This document shows, piece after piece, positions 1 through 8,753 of a stretch of 64,000 nucleotides of DNA; position 1 is the stretch's first letter, and every line of letters begins with the position of its first letter. The notes beneath the pieces are model-generated. The model had not been told where the DNA came from and ran no database searches. It saw only the letters and a list, made by a program, of their open reading frames with translations. The translations under genes and the position numbers were made by a program. Origin of the DNA: Mycolicibacterium sp. (lineage in GTDB: Bacteria; Actinomycetota; Actinomycetes; Mycobacteriales; Mycobacteriaceae); the NCBI RefSeq assembly GCF_016462545.1, contig NZ_JAEMTA010000001.1:568668-632667 (forward strand). Direction: 5' to 3'.

Positions 1-2467
1 CCCTCCGAAGGCTGACGACGCGAGTTCCACGAACGCGAATTCGCCTGCGCGCCATGATCAGCGCTTGCCACAGGAGCACTCCCGTCAGCAGTGCGACGAT
101 CACCCCGAGGAGGCGGTGCTCGCCGAACATCGGATAGACCTGATAGTGGGTCAGATAGATGATCAGCGACGCCTCGGCGAGCACCCCTGCCGCCGCCGCG
201 AGCACTGCCGGACATCGCACGGCAGGCAACCAGATCAGCAGAGCCAGGCCCACGAACACCAACAGTTCTCGGTGCCCATTGCCGAAGTAGCCGACGACAC
301 CGACGGCGAGTAGCAGGGTCACCGTGGCGCGGTGCCGGGTCGTGGTGGCCTTCGACGCCGCCCACCCGATTGCGAAGAACCAGAAGGCGAGCACGGTGAA
401 CCACGCCGCATGGCCCATGCCGAACCCGTGGAAGCGCATCATCAGCCCGAGAGTCAGGAACCCCAGTGCGAACGCGAACGGCGCGCGCCGTTCCAGGCGA
501 TCGCCGATCGGCGTCCAGCAGAGCGCCGCCAGCGCCACCAGAATCCACACCACCACTTCGACGAACCACAGCCTGCCCGCCGTCATGCTGTCGCTGGGTC
601 CGAGAAACTTGTTGGCCAACAGGAGATTCGTCGCGGTGTAGTCGTTCGTGGCGAGCAGGGCGATCGCCACCCACGCCACCGACGGCACGGCGATCCACGC
701 AATGGTGTGCCGCACGTGGCGCGCCCGTTGCCGACGTGGCAGCGGCGTGAGGCAGAAGCGGCCGAAGTTGTACCCGGCGATACCCAGCAGAACGTGCGCC
801 CCGCCCCAGAGCGTAAACAGCCCGGCGTGCGAACCGACGACGAGCACGATCGCGATCGCCCGCAGGGCGACGCTGGTCTCGAGCTGTGTGCCCCACCTTC
901 GCCGCGGTCTGAAGCCGGCCTCCAGCTCGCGCAGCGGCAGCCGCTGCCAGTCGGCGGGAAGGTGACCGATCGCGCGTTCGAGGCGGACCGACATCGACAC
1001 ATAGGAAAGCGAGTTTCCGCCGAGATCGACGAAGCTGGCCTCCTCGTCGATCGACGCGGCGTCCAGCTGCAACACGTCGGCGAACAGTCCGCGGAGGTCG
1101 ACTGCCGCCTCGTCGACCGCAGCGCTTCGCTCGGCCAATCGGCGCACGCCGTGGAGATCGGCCTTGCCCGAGGGCAATCGGGGGAGCGCGTCGACGTCGA
1201 GCACGCGGACTGCCGCGCGGGGAAGGCCCGACGCGTCAGCGGCAAGCGCTCCGACGTCGCAGTCCACGGGACGGTCGGCGGCCGCGACCAACAGTTGGCC
1301 GGCGCCCTCCGTGCAGATCGCGGCCACGCCGGCGTCGCACAGGGTGGTCTCGATCCGCTCCAGGTCCAGGCGCAGGCCGTACAGCTTGGCGAAGCGGCTG
1401 ATCCGCCCGACGACTTCGTACAGACCGTGGTCATTGCGGCGGGCGAGGTCGCCGGTGCGCAGCGCCGTGATCGTGCGGCCCACGGCGAGGTCGGCTGGAT
1501 CGTGCGCGTAACCCATCATCACGCCGTCGCCGCGGAAGATCAGTTCGCCGACGTCGTCCGATTCCCCGTCCCCGATGTCTATCTCGAATGTGCCTCCGGG
1601 AATGGGGACGCCGATCGATTGGGGATGCTCGACCGCGAATTCCGGTGGCAGGTAAGCCATGCGGGCGGTGGCCTCGGTGGCTCCGTACATCACGAACAAC
1701 GTCCACCCGCGGCGCTCGCCGAGTTCGGCGAACCGTCGGACCCGGTCGGGGGCGAGGCGGCCACCGGCCTGCGTGACGTACCGCAGGTGCGGCAGCGACA
1801 TGTCGGCGAAGCCGATCCGATCGAGCAGTTCGAAGGTGTGGGGGACGCCGGCGAACGTCGTACCCCGGTGCCGTGCCATCAGTTCCCAGAACTCGTCGTC
1901 GACGACCGAGTGCTCGGTCAGGATGAGCCCGGCGCCGCGCAGCAGGTGGCTGTGAATCACCGACAGGCCATAGCAGTAGGACATGGGCAAAGTCGTTGCA
2001 GCCCTGTCGGTGTGGCGGATGTCGAGATAGGCGGCAATGGATTCGGCGTTCGAGAGCAGGTTGCTCCGCGACAGCCGCACCAACTTCGGTGACCCCGTGC
2101 TGCCGGACGTCGACGACAGCAGCGCGAGGTCGGGATGCAGGTCGTGGACGGGGCGGTGGCGGTGCTCCACGCTGCCGCCGCGCAGGATCACGTCGGGATC
2201 GTAGGCGTCGACCACCGCCGCGTGATCGCCGTCAGCCGGCAACGGTATGACGACGTGACCGCCCGCCAGCGCTCCAAGGTAGCCCACCAGTGTCTCGATG
2301 TCGTTGCGGCACTCCAGGAGTACGAGCCTGCGCTGGGTGCCGAGGTCGGAGGCGCTGGCGGCGACGTGATCGGCGAGGTCGCGATAGGAGAGTCGCCGGT
2401 CCGCGGTGAGCAGTGCCGGATGATCGCCATGGCACGTGAGGTGTTCGAGGAGTCGGCCCGCTGTCAT
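1..2467 (-). CDS. AMP-ligase / acyl carrier / membrane acyltransferase fusion (3' end outside window)
   Basis: Partial gene of at least 822 codons running off the left edge. Residues about 1-455 are an ANL-type adenylation domain with the phosphate-binding motif STSGSTGSPK near residue 125, a YGATE motif and a C-terminal LPSGK lysine motif. Residues about 455-520 form a carrier-protein domain with the phosphopantetheine site DLGGNSLS (Ser486). From about residue 530 the protein is strongly hydrophobic, with about ten helices, and resembles acyltransferase-3 (OafA-type) proteins; the first helix carries the SHAG motif (His547). Its ATG overlaps the stop of the upstream ABC ATPase (ATGA), so it is the fourth gene of the iron-type transporter operon. 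Inference: it activates an acid, loads it on its own carrier and transfers it to a membrane-side acceptor. Substrate and link to iron are unknown. Confidence 0.8.
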   Translation of the reverse strand, partial: MTAGRLLEHLTCHGDHPALLTADRRLSYRDLADHVAASASDLGTQRRLVLLECRNDIETLVGYLGALAGGHVVIPLPADGDHAAVVDAYDPDVILRGGSVEHRHRPVHDLHPDLALLSSTSGSTGSPKLVRLSRSNLLSNAESIAAYLDIRHTDRAATTLPMSYCYGLSVIHSHLLRGAGLILTEHSVVDDEFWELMARHRGTTFAGVPHTFELLDRIGFADMSLPHLRYVTQAGGRLAPDRVRRFAELGERRGWTLFVMYGATEATARMAYLPPEFAVEHPQSIGVPIPGGTFEIDIGDGESDDVGELIFRGDGVMMGYAHDPADLAVGRTITALRTGDLARRNDHGLYEVVGRISRFAKLYGLRLDLERIETTLCDAGVAAICTEGAGQLLVAAADRPVDCDVGALAADASGLPRAAVRVLDVDALPRLPSGKADLHGVRRLAERSAAVDEAAVDLRGLFADVLQLDAASIDEEASFVDLGGNSLSYVSMSVRLERAIGHLPADWQRLPLRELEAGFRPRRRWGTQLETSVALRAIAIVLVVGSHAGLFTLWGGAHVLLGIAGYNFGRFCLTPLPRRQRARHVRHTIAWIAVPSVAWVAIALLATNDYTATNLLLANKFLGPSDSMTAGRLWFVEVVVWILVALAALCWTPIGDRLERRAPFAFALGFLTLGLMMRFHGFGMGHAAWFTVLAFWFFAIGWAASKATTTRHRATVTLLLAVGVVGYFGNGHRELLVFVGLALLIWLPAVRCPAVLAAAAGVLAEASLIIYLTHYQVYPMFGEHRLLGVIVALLTGVLLWQALIMARRRIRVRGTRVVSLRR

Positions 2468-3516
2468 GACTGCTGATCGAGGACGACGACGGGCCCGACG
2501 ACGTCGACGCGCACCTTCGCGTCGACCGTGGGCGGATCGAGGCTGTGCTGACGGACGGTGATCGGTTCGCCTGCACCGGGATCCACGACGAGCAGCACGT
2601 CGTGCCCGCGGAACTCCGAGGCCAGGACGGTACCGATACCGGCCCCGCGGCCGTCGTCGGTCACGGTCGTGGCGGCCAGTTGCTCCGGCCGCAGCATGAG
2701 GGTCGCCGGTCCGTCGGTAGCCTCGCCGCGCACGGGCAGGCGGCCGAGCACGCATTCGGCGACCCCGTCGGTGACCGTGCCGGGCAGCAGCACGCAGTCG
2801 CCGAGGAACTGGGCGGTGAACCGGTCGCCAGGATCGAGGTAGACCTGTTGCGGCGTTCCGACGCCGGCGAACCGACCATCGCGCATGACGGCCACCTGGT
2901 CGGCGATGGAAAGCGCTTCCTCCTGGTCGTGGGTCACGAGAAGCGTCGTCACGTGGGCTTCGGCGAGCAACGTCGCGACTGCCTTGCGGGTCGAAGCCCG
3001 CAGGCCGGTGTCGAGCGAGCTGAATGGCTCGTCGAGCAGCATCAGCGCAGGTTCGCGGGCGAGCGCCCTCGCCAGGGCGACCCGCTGCTGCTGACCGCCG
3101 GACAGTTCATGGGGTCGCCGTAGCGCCAGGGACTCGTCCAGCGACACGGTGTCGAGCAATGCGGCAACCCGGGTGCGGGTCTTGCGCGCGCTGCCACCGA
3201 GGCCGTACGCGATGTTCTGCCCCACGGTGAGGTGGGGGAATAGCGCGCCGTCCTGTGCGACATAACCGACGTCGCGACGGTGCGCCGCGACGAAACCACC
3301 GACCCCGGCGACCATCCGTCCGGCGATGGAAATGGTTCCGCCATCGGGGTTCTCGAAGCCGGCGACGAGGCGAAGGAGAGTGGTCTTGCCGCAACCGGAG
3401 GCGCCGACGACGGCGGTGACGGTGCCCGAGGGGACGCTGAGGTCCACGCCGTGGAGCACGGTGTGGCCATTGAACGACTTGGTGAGACCCGTGACCTCGA
3501 GTGCATTGGTCGTCAC
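2464..3516 (-). CDS. Iron(III)-type ABC transporter ATP-binding protein (FbpC-like)
   Basis: 350 aa cytoplasmic ATPase of the ferric/thiamine/putrescine importer group. Visible motifs: Walker A GASGCGKTT (38-46), Q-loop region around VAQDG, signature LSGGQQQR (138-145), Walker B LMLLDEP (158-164), H-loop His196, then a C-terminal TOBE-like region of about 90 residues as in FbpC. Its ATG overlaps the permease stop by 4 nt and its own stop overlaps the start of the AMP-ligase gene, so all are translationally coupled. With the permease and lipoprotein it should power Fe(III) uptake; the metal is inferred from the binding protein and the upstream IdeR-like box. Confidence 0.9.
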   Translation of the reverse strand: MTTNALEVTGLTKSFNGHTVLHGVDLSVPSGTVTAVVGASGCGKTTLLRLVAGFENPDGGTISIAGRMVAGVGGFVAAHRRDVGYVAQDGALFPHLTVGQNIAYGLGGSARKTRTRVAALLDTVSLDESLALRRPHELSGGQQQRVALARALAREPALMLLDEPFSSLDTGLRASTRKAVATLLAEAHVTTLLVTHDQEEALSIADQVAVMRDGRFAGVGTPQQVYLDPGDRFTAQFLGDCVLLPGTVTDGVAECVLGRLPVRGEATDGPATLMLRPEQLAATTVTDDGRGAGIGTVLASEFRGHDVLLVVDPGAGEPITVRQHSLDPPTVDAKVRVDVVGPVVVLDQQS

Positions 3517-5096
3517 AGCGCGGCCGCCCTGGTCGACTGGCGGAACAGCACCAGGGTGACCGGTACCGACAGCACGACGAGCAGCAGCGCATACGGCGCC
3601 GCGGCCGCGTAGTCGAGCTCGCTGCTAAGCGACCAGAACCGCATGGCGAGCGTGCTGGTGCCGGTGGGGGCGAGCAACAGCGTGGCGGTCAGTTCGGTGG
3701 CGACGGCGACGAACACCAGCGAGGCCCCCGCCGCGGCGGCCGGGGCGGTGAGCCGCAGCGTGACGCGCAGCAGCGTCGCAGTGGGCGACACGCCCAGTGA
3801 CCGCGATGCCTCCTCGATGCCAGGTGGCACCTGCGCCAGGCCGGACCGCAGGTTGACCATGGCCCGCGGGATGAACATCAACACGTAGGCGGCGAGCACC
3901 AACGAAATGGTCTGGTAGAGAGGCGAAGCGAACTGGATCGCCACGGTCACCAGGGCCAGCGCGGTGACGATCCCTGGCATCGAACTGGTGACGAAGTTGG
4001 AGCCCTCGACGAAGCGCGCGAAGAACCCGCGGTAGCGCACGGCCACCCAGGCGAAGGGGAAGGCGAGCACCGTGGTCATGACCGCGGCGGCTGCCGCCAG
4101 GCCCGCGGTCTGCACGGTCGCGGTAACGATCTGGTCGGTTGCCCACACGTTCGTCCCACCGATCCACAACCAGCGGGTCACCGTCCACGCCGGCACGCCG
4201 AGGGCAAGCACGGCGAGTGCGGCGAGTCCAACGACCGCGGGAATCGCCATGCCGCGCAAGCGATGTGGACACAGCTGCCGTTGTGCACCCGAGCCGATCC
4301 GCGCGTATCTTGCGTTGCCGCGGGCCGCGGCCTCGCCGACGAGCAGTATCAGACACAGCAGGACCAACACGCCCGCGAGCGTGCTGCCCGCCGCGCCGTT
4401 GAACGTCGATTGGAACTGCTCGAAGATCGCCGTCGTCAGGGTGGCGAATCGCAACATCGCGAACGCACCGTACTCGGCGAGCAGATGCACCCCGATGAGC
4501 AGGCCGCCGCCGAGGATCGCCAGGCGCAGCTGCGGAAGCACGACCCGGCAGAAGGAGCCCGCCGGGCTGGAACCCAGTGCCCTGGCGGACTCCTCGATCG
4601 CGGGGTCGAGCCTGCGAAGCGTCGCGGCGGCCGGCACGTAGACGAAGGGAAAGTAGGACAGCGTCGCCACCAGGATGCCGGCCCAGAAGCCGTGCAGCGA
4701 CGGCACGACGCTGACCCACGCGTAGCTGTTGATGAACGCGGGAACCGCCAGCGGAGCGACGAACAACGGTCGCCACAGCGCGCGCCCCGGCACGTTCGTG
4801 CGTTCCACCAGCCAGGCGGCGCCGACGCCGAGAACGATGCACAGCGGCACGGTGACGACGAGCAGCCCGATCGTGTTGACCAGGAGTTCACCGACGCGCG
4901 GTCGCACGACGAGGGCCCACACCCGCCCCGGCCCGGTGGCGATCACCGACCACGCGACGTAGGCGATGGGTACGAACGTGGCGAGGACCAGGACCGCGAC
5001 GACGCCGATGAGCAGCGGTCCGGGACGCACACCCGCCACGCCCGTTCGTGCGCGCGCGCCGATCCCTGCCGTCGGGACCGTGTGGGTGGTGATCAC
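3513..5096 (-). CDS. Iron(III)-type ABC transporter permease (FbpB-like, fused two-half form)
   Basis: 527 aa integral membrane protein made of two homologous halves of about six helices each, each half with an EAA-type loop: IEESARALGSSP in the first and IEEASRSLGVSP in the second. This is the usual FbpB/SfuB layout, in which one chain forms the whole channel. GTG start: an upstream in-frame ATG is closed by TAG, so GTG at 5096 is the first usable start, 12 nt after the binding-protein stop. It overlaps the ATPase gene by 4 nt. Confidence 0.88.
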   Translation of the reverse strand: MITTHTVPTAGIGARARTGVAGVRPGPLLIGVVAVLVLATFVPIAYVAWSVIATGPGRVWALVVRPRVGELLVNTIGLLVVTVPLCIVLGVGAAWLVERTNVPGRALWRPLFVAPLAVPAFINSYAWVSVVPSLHGFWAGILVATLSYFPFVYVPAAATLRRLDPAIEESARALGSSPAGSFCRVVLPQLRLAILGGGLLIGVHLLAEYGAFAMLRFATLTTAIFEQFQSTFNGAAGSTLAGVLVLLCLILLVGEAAARGNARYARIGSGAQRQLCPHRLRGMAIPAVVGLAALAVLALGVPAWTVTRWLWIGGTNVWATDQIVTATVQTAGLAAAAAVMTTVLAFPFAWVAVRYRGFFARFVEGSNFVTSSMPGIVTALALVTVAIQFASPLYQTISLVLAAYVLMFIPRAMVNLRSGLAQVPPGIEEASRSLGVSPTATLLRVTLRLTAPAAAAGASLVFVAVATELTATLLLAPTGTSTLAMRFWSLSSELDYAAAAPYALLLVVLSVPVTLVLFRQSTRAAAL

Positions 5097-5108
5097 CTAC
5101 TGCACCAT

Positions 5109-6128
5109 CTAGAGCAGGCCGGCCTTGGTCATCAGATCGGTGACCTTCGCGGCGTCGAGATCCGAGGGGTTGACGGCAGGCGCTTGCAAGTCGGGCAGCG
5201 GAACCAGCGCCGGATTGGCGGGCACACCGCTCGCGACCGGGTACTCGAACGAGGTGCCCTTCTCGAGCACCTCCTGACCGGCCTTGCTCGTGATGAAGGT
5301 CAGGAAACGTTGCGCCTGTTCCTTCTTCTTGCTCGAGTTGAGCACGCCGCCGCCGGAGATGGAGACGAAGGCGCCGGGATCGGAGTTCCGAAAGTAGTGC
5401 AGGGCAGTGTTGCCGCTGATCTCCTTGGTATTGGCCTGATCTCGGAACCAGTAGTAGTGGTAGATCACGCCACCGTCGACCTCGCCCGCGTTGATGGCTC
5501 GCAGCGTGGCGATGTTGTCTTGGAAGATCTCGGCGTTGCTCTTCATCCCGGCGAGCCAGGCCGACGTCGCGGGCTCTCCGGTGAGCACGAGCATTGCCGC
5601 CACGATTGCCTGGAAGTCGGGCTTCACCGGCGGCGCGCCCCATCGGCCCTTCCACGCCGGCTGTTCGAGGTCCATGATCGACTTCGGCAGCTGGTCCTCG
5701 GTGAGCTTGGACTTGTTGTACGCGAAGACCGTGGTACGTGCGGCGACGCCCGTCCACTTGTTGGTCGCCGGTCGGTATTGGGCGGGGACCTGGGCGATGG
5801 TCGCCTGATCGACGTCCGCGAACAGCCCGGCCTTCTCGACCGCGGCCATGGCAGGCGAGTTCTCGGTGAGGATGAGGTCGGCGGGGGATGAGGCGCCCTC
5901 GGCAATCAACTGGTTCCCCAGCTCGGTGTCGCCGCCTTGCCGGTAGGTGACCTTGATGCCGGTCGCCTTGGTGAAGGCGTCGATCCACTCCTTGGTGAGC
6001 GACTCGTGCTGGGCGTTGTAGATCAGCAGACCGTCGGATTCGTCCGACGACGAGGAACACGCCGTAGTCCCGACGACGAGTGCGACGGCGGCCAGCAACG
6101 CGCCGATCCGCCTCCAAGGTGACCGCAT
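5109..6128 (-). CDS. Iron(III)-type ABC transporter substrate-binding lipoprotein (FbpA/FutA-like)
   Basis: 339 aa. A short basic N-terminus and hydrophobic segment end in GTTAC (Cys24), a lipobox, so it should be anchored outside the membrane. The rest has the look of a ferric-binding protein: the segment LLIYNAQHESLT near the N-terminus and the tyrosine cluster YHYYWF (Tyr223, Tyr225, Tyr226), which in FbpA/FutA proteins ligates Fe(III). First gene of a four-gene operon with permease, ATPase and the AMP-ligase fusion. An IdeR-like box lies 43 nt upstream of the ATG, suggesting iron-repressed expression. Specificity for free ferric iron rather than a chelate is inferred. Confidence 0.9.
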   Translation of the reverse strand: MRSPWRRIGALLAAVALVVGTTACSSSSDESDGLLIYNAQHESLTKEWIDAFTKATGIKVTYRQGGDTELGNQLIAEGASSPADLILTENSPAMAAVEKAGLFADVDQATIAQVPAQYRPATNKWTGVAARTTVFAYNKSKLTEDQLPKSIMDLEQPAWKGRWGAPPVKPDFQAIVAAMLVLTGEPATSAWLAGMKSNAEIFQDNIATLRAINAGEVDGGVIYHYYWFRDQANTKEISGNTALHYFRNSDPGAFVSISGGGVLNSSKKKEQAQRFLTFITSKAGQEVLEKGTSFEYPVASGVPANPALVPLPDLQAPAVNPSDLDAAKVTDLMTKAGLL

Positions 6129-6170
6129 CGGCTACTTCCCTTCCGCGCTGGCGGTGGCCCGCAGTGCTCA

Positions 6171-6189
6171 TCAGGTGAGGATTACCTAA
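6171..6189 (-). promoter_or_regulatory. IdeR-like iron box upstream of ferric ABC operon
   Basis: Read on the minus strand the 19-mer is TTAGGTAATCCTCACCTGA. Against the mycobacterial IdeR consensus (TTAGGTTAGGCTAACCTAA, from memory) 14 of 19 bases match and both half-sites are recognisable. It sits 43 nt upstream of the ATG of the ferric-binding lipoprotein, where it could block the promoter when iron is plentiful. Confidence 0.7.
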
Positions 6190-6242
6190 CGAACATACCT
6201 GGGCCGTGGACGCGCGGTGATCGAGGTTCCATTACACGAGGC

Positions 6243-7178
6243 TTACCCCTCCTGTTCGATCGACAGCCACTCGGCCAGAGAGATGCCGAAGGCGTTCGCC
6301 TGACACAGTTCGGCGTTGCGCAGCCTGCCGATCTGAGGGTCGACCCATTCGATGAACTCACGCTCGGGGTGGCTCGCATCCCGCATGTGGATGAAGTAGT
6401 CATGAGCCCCGTAGCCGGCGACGCGGTCGGACCTGATGCGGAACGGCAACTCCAGGCGGTACAGCCGGGTGCCCTTGCTCCCCACGTCGAGCAGTTCGGC
6501 GTCGGAGTCGAGCACCAGTCGGTCGAAGCTGAGATACGTCAGGGCGATCGAGCGCTGGTCGGCCAAGGGAAGGGCGGCGATCTGCTGGATCAGCAGCTCG
6601 CTGCGAATCACCTTGAAGTACAGGCGTCGGTCGAACTCCGTCCCGTCGAGGTAGTAGTCACCGGTGCCGTCCGGCCACTCGATGGCCGGTTGGCCCGAGT
6701 CGTCGTGCAGGACGTCCGTTCGCCCCTCCGCGGTCCGCAGCTCCGGCATCGGGACCAGGAGCAGGTCCCCGCGGACGGGTACTAGCCAGCCTAGGCCGGC
6801 ATCGAGCGCATCGCGCATGGCTCTCGAGAATCGAGCCCACCTGCCAACGGGCACAACGGAGTTCGCGTCGAGCCAGGCCGTAGTCGGGACCCGGCGCTTG
6901 GTGCCCTCGAGCTGCAGGATGCGCTCGTAGATGGTGTGCGCGACGTCGGTCAGCACGGCTCTGAACTCATAGCCGAACAAACTCTGGCCAGGGTCGTCGT
7001 TCGGGCTCCAGAACGGGATCGTCCGCCAGCGCAGGTCCGGACCCTTGAGTTCCGCCGTCGTCAACGCCGCGTCCAGACGTCCAACGATCGAGACCGCTAT
7101 TGGCTGGACGTTGCGGGTCCGGCAGAAGGCCGCGACCGCATCGAGCGCCGCGAGTTCGTCGAAGGGTACGTCAGTCAC
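6243..7178 (-). CDS. Conserved hypothetical protein, DUF6745-like
   Basis: 311 aa soluble protein with no signal peptide. The segment around AIEWPDGTGDYYLDGTEF resembles the graded 'GPAIEYpDG' motif I associate with DUF6745-type proteins; the family name is a tentative recollection. The frame stays open upstream, but the codons there are the antisense-like shadow of the preceding gene. The GTG at 7178 overlaps the last 8 nt of that gene and starts the sequence of normal composition. The two are coupled and probably act together. Function unknown. Confidence 0.6.
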   Translation of the reverse strand: MTDVPFDELAALDAVAAFCRTRNVQPIAVSIVGRLDAALTTAELKGPDLRWRTIPFWSPNDDPGQSLFGYEFRAVLTDVAHTIYERILQLEGTKRRVPTTAWLDANSVVPVGRWARFSRAMRDALDAGLGWLVPVRGDLLLVPMPELRTAEGRTDVLHDDSGQPAIEWPDGTGDYYLDGTEFDRRLYFKVIRSELLIQQIAALPLADQRSIALTYLSFDRLVLDSDAELLDVGSKGTRLYRLELPFRIRSDRVAGYGAHDYFIHMRDASHPEREFIEWVDPQIGRLRNAELCQANAFGISLAEWLSIEQEG

Positions 7179-7506
7179 GGACGTACCGCACCCGGTCGTG
7201 ATCCACCGTCGCCGCGACGTTGAACTCCGTCTTGCGGACCACCCGCCACACACCCGCGGGCACCTGCAGTTCGCGATGCCGTTCGTGCTCCTTCTGGTGC
7301 CACAGGCGGGTGGGCGCATCGAGATCGACGTAGATAGTGCCGCTCGCGGAGACGATCCTGTCGAATTCCCGGTCACTGTCGAGGACGTGGTGGTGGCCCG
7401 ACTCGCTATGCCCAACGATGCAACTGGTGACCTTCTCGGCGGTGCCCGACGGCGGGGCGTCCACCGGGAGCAAGAGAACTTCACCGTGACGTATGGGTGT
7501 GCGCAT
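7171..7506 (-). CDS. Small conserved hypothetical protein
   Basis: 111 aa protein beginning MRTPIRHGEVLLLPV, with a His-rich centre (VGHSESGHHHV) and a WHQKEHERHREL segment. These could bind a metal or form a beta-rich fold, but no family is recognised. The start at 7506 has a good Shine-Dalgarno (GAGGAGA, 6-7 nt spacing); the frame is open further upstream without coding character. It overlaps the following DUF6745-like gene by 8 nt, so the two form a bicistronic unit. Confidence 0.65.
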   Translation of the reverse strand: MRTPIRHGEVLLLPVDAPPSGTAEKVTSCIVGHSESGHHHVLDSDREFDRIVSASGTIYVDLDAPTRLWHQKEHERHRELQVPAGVWRVVRKTEFNVAATVDHDRVRYVRD

Positions 7507-7562
7507 CGCAGGTCTCCTCGCGTGGGGGTGGGTGATGCGGGTGAACCTAGCGCGGGGCTCCG

Positions 7563-7588
7563 ACAACTCGAGGGGCGAAACGAGTTGT
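7563..7588. promoter_or_regulatory. Inverted repeat in divergent intergenic region
   Basis: ACAACTCG, a 10-nt spacer, then CGAGTTGT: perfect 8-bp arms. It lies between the divergent small hypothetical gene (start 7506) and the haemophore-like gene (start 7687), so it could be an operator or a leader hairpin. No cognate regulator is adjacent. Confidence 0.35.
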
Positions 7589-7686
7589 GTCAGTTGCCAA
7601 GACCGCCGGCGCGGGATTCTGTACGTTGGCCGAGAAGTCAAGGGCACGAGCCCGCGTCCATTCGACACACCGAAGGAACCAACGCC

Positions 7687-8076
7687 ATGAGTCTGTTTGC
7701 CAACACCGTGCGCCGAGGCGCCGTCGCTACCATCGGAGCGTGTGCCGTCGGTGCCGTCGTCGCGGGTGCGGGAATCCTGCCCAAGGCTGGCGCGGCGCCC
7801 TGCAAGGCCAGCGGTTTCGCCGCGACGGCCAGCGGCGTGTTGAGTTCGGCGGGGGCCTACCTCGATGTGCATCCAGGCGCCGACGACGTTCTCACCGCGG
7901 CTGCCAGTCAGCCGACCGCCGAGGCCCAGTCATCGGTGCGCGGCTACTTTCTGGCGCACCCCAACGAGTTCCTGGATCTGCAGAGGATCGTGCAGCCCCT
8001 GAAGGACGTCAAGAACCAGTGTGGTGTCGACCTGTCACCGAGCCAGTTGGCGTCGCTGGTCGAGGGGCTGGCCTGA
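7687..8076 (+). CDS. Haemophore-like secreted haem-binding protein (MHB domain)
   Basis: 129 aa. A Sec signal peptide covers residues 1 to about 38 and ends near GAA, followed by a small helical domain of about 90 residues. Two cysteines, one just after the signal and one in NQCGVDLSPSQL, are placed as in the Rv0203/MHB haemophore family, probably forming a disulphide. The ATG at 7687 follows GAAGGA. In that family the protein binds haem outside the cell and passes it to MmpL importers; none is nearby. Its position beside the ferric uptake operon is suggestive, but no convincing IdeR box precedes it. Confidence 0.72.
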   Translation: MSLFANTVRRGAVATIGACAVGAVVAGAGILPKAGAAPCKASGFAATASGVLSSAGAYLDVHPGADDVLTAAASQPTAEAQSSVRGYFLAHPNEFLDLQRIVQPLKDVKNQCGVDLSPSQLASLVEGLA

Positions 8077-8078
8077 GG

Positions 8079-8705
8079 TCAGACGGGTAGATCCGTGTAC
8101 TGCATGGCGAACCCGTCGGCGCTGAAGGTGAAGCCCTGGCCGGTGAACTCGCTGGCGCACGAGATCCCCGTCGTCTCCTGCACGTTGCAGCGGAACCCCG
8201 ACACGATGAGGACCTTGTCGAACGGCAGGACGGCGGCGGGACCGGGGACCAGGGCGTAACCGGGCGAGTCGACCACGGCGAACTCGGGCGGCACGTCCCG
8301 GCCCACCTGAATGGCGTTGGGGGCGCTGTCCGTGCCGTCTCGTTCGGCGATGGTGTCGGGTGCCCCCTTGACGGGGATGGTGGATCCGGTCGACGACTGA
8401 CAGCCTGCCGCCTGGCGCGGGATGATCGCGCACACCCAACGCTTGCTGGGGCTGGTGAAGTAGTAGGCCGTCTCGCCGTTGGCTTGCGGCGAGGCATAGG
8501 CGAAGGCGTTCACCAGCGCGTCGTTGGTGGGGCGGCTCGGCAGCGGAGGCGGCGCGGACGTGCTGGTCTGTGTGGTCGGGCGAGCTTCGTCGGTATTCAC
8601 CACGGTGCCGGAATCGCATCCGACGCTCGCGGCCACGATCACGAGTGCGACGAATGCGGACGCCAGCATCCGATGGGGAGTTCGGCCGGGCATGACCGCC
8701 ATCAT
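8079..8705 (-). CDS. Putative secreted lipoprotein of unknown function
   Basis: 208 aa from ATG 8705; ATGs at 8702 and 8693 are equally possible and no strong ribosome site separates them. A hydrophobic signal ends in ASVGC, a weak lipobox (Ser at -3), followed by a Thr/Ser/Pro-rich linker and a domain with four further cysteines, two of them in GFRCNVQ and ISCASEF. This looks like the small exported lipoproteins common in mycobacteria. It converges with the haemophore gene, with only 2 nt between stop codons, and diverges from the TetR gene at 8754. Confidence 0.6.
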   Translation of the reverse strand: MMAVMPGRTPHRMLASAFVALVIVAASVGCDSGTVVNTDEARPTTQTSTSAPPPLPSRPTNDALVNAFAYASPQANGETAYYFTSPSKRWVCAIIPRQAAGCQSSTGSTIPVKGAPDTIAERDGTDSAPNAIQVGRDVPPEFAVVDSPGYALVPGPAAVLPFDKVLIVSGFRCNVQETTGISCASEFTGQGFTFSADGFAMQYTDLPV

Positions 8706-8753
8706 GGCACGGAGGTTCTGGAACGCTCGGTTAAGAATCGGTAGCATCGAACC

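Noticed and set aside
332..2092. Long plus-strand open frame (586 codons) opposite the AMP-ligase fusion
   Set aside because: Arg/His/Pro-rich antisense composition with no family motif; the minus strand encodes clear adenylation and carrier motifs over the same bases.
4263..5891. 542-codon plus-strand open frame over the permease and binding-protein genes
   Set aside because: High-GC shadow of two well-supported genes; composition dominated by Arg, Asp and Gln with no domain.
7530..7556. Possible IdeR half-site (GTGAACCTAGC) upstream of the haemophore-like gene
   Set aside because: Only one half resembles the consensus; the other half does not match.
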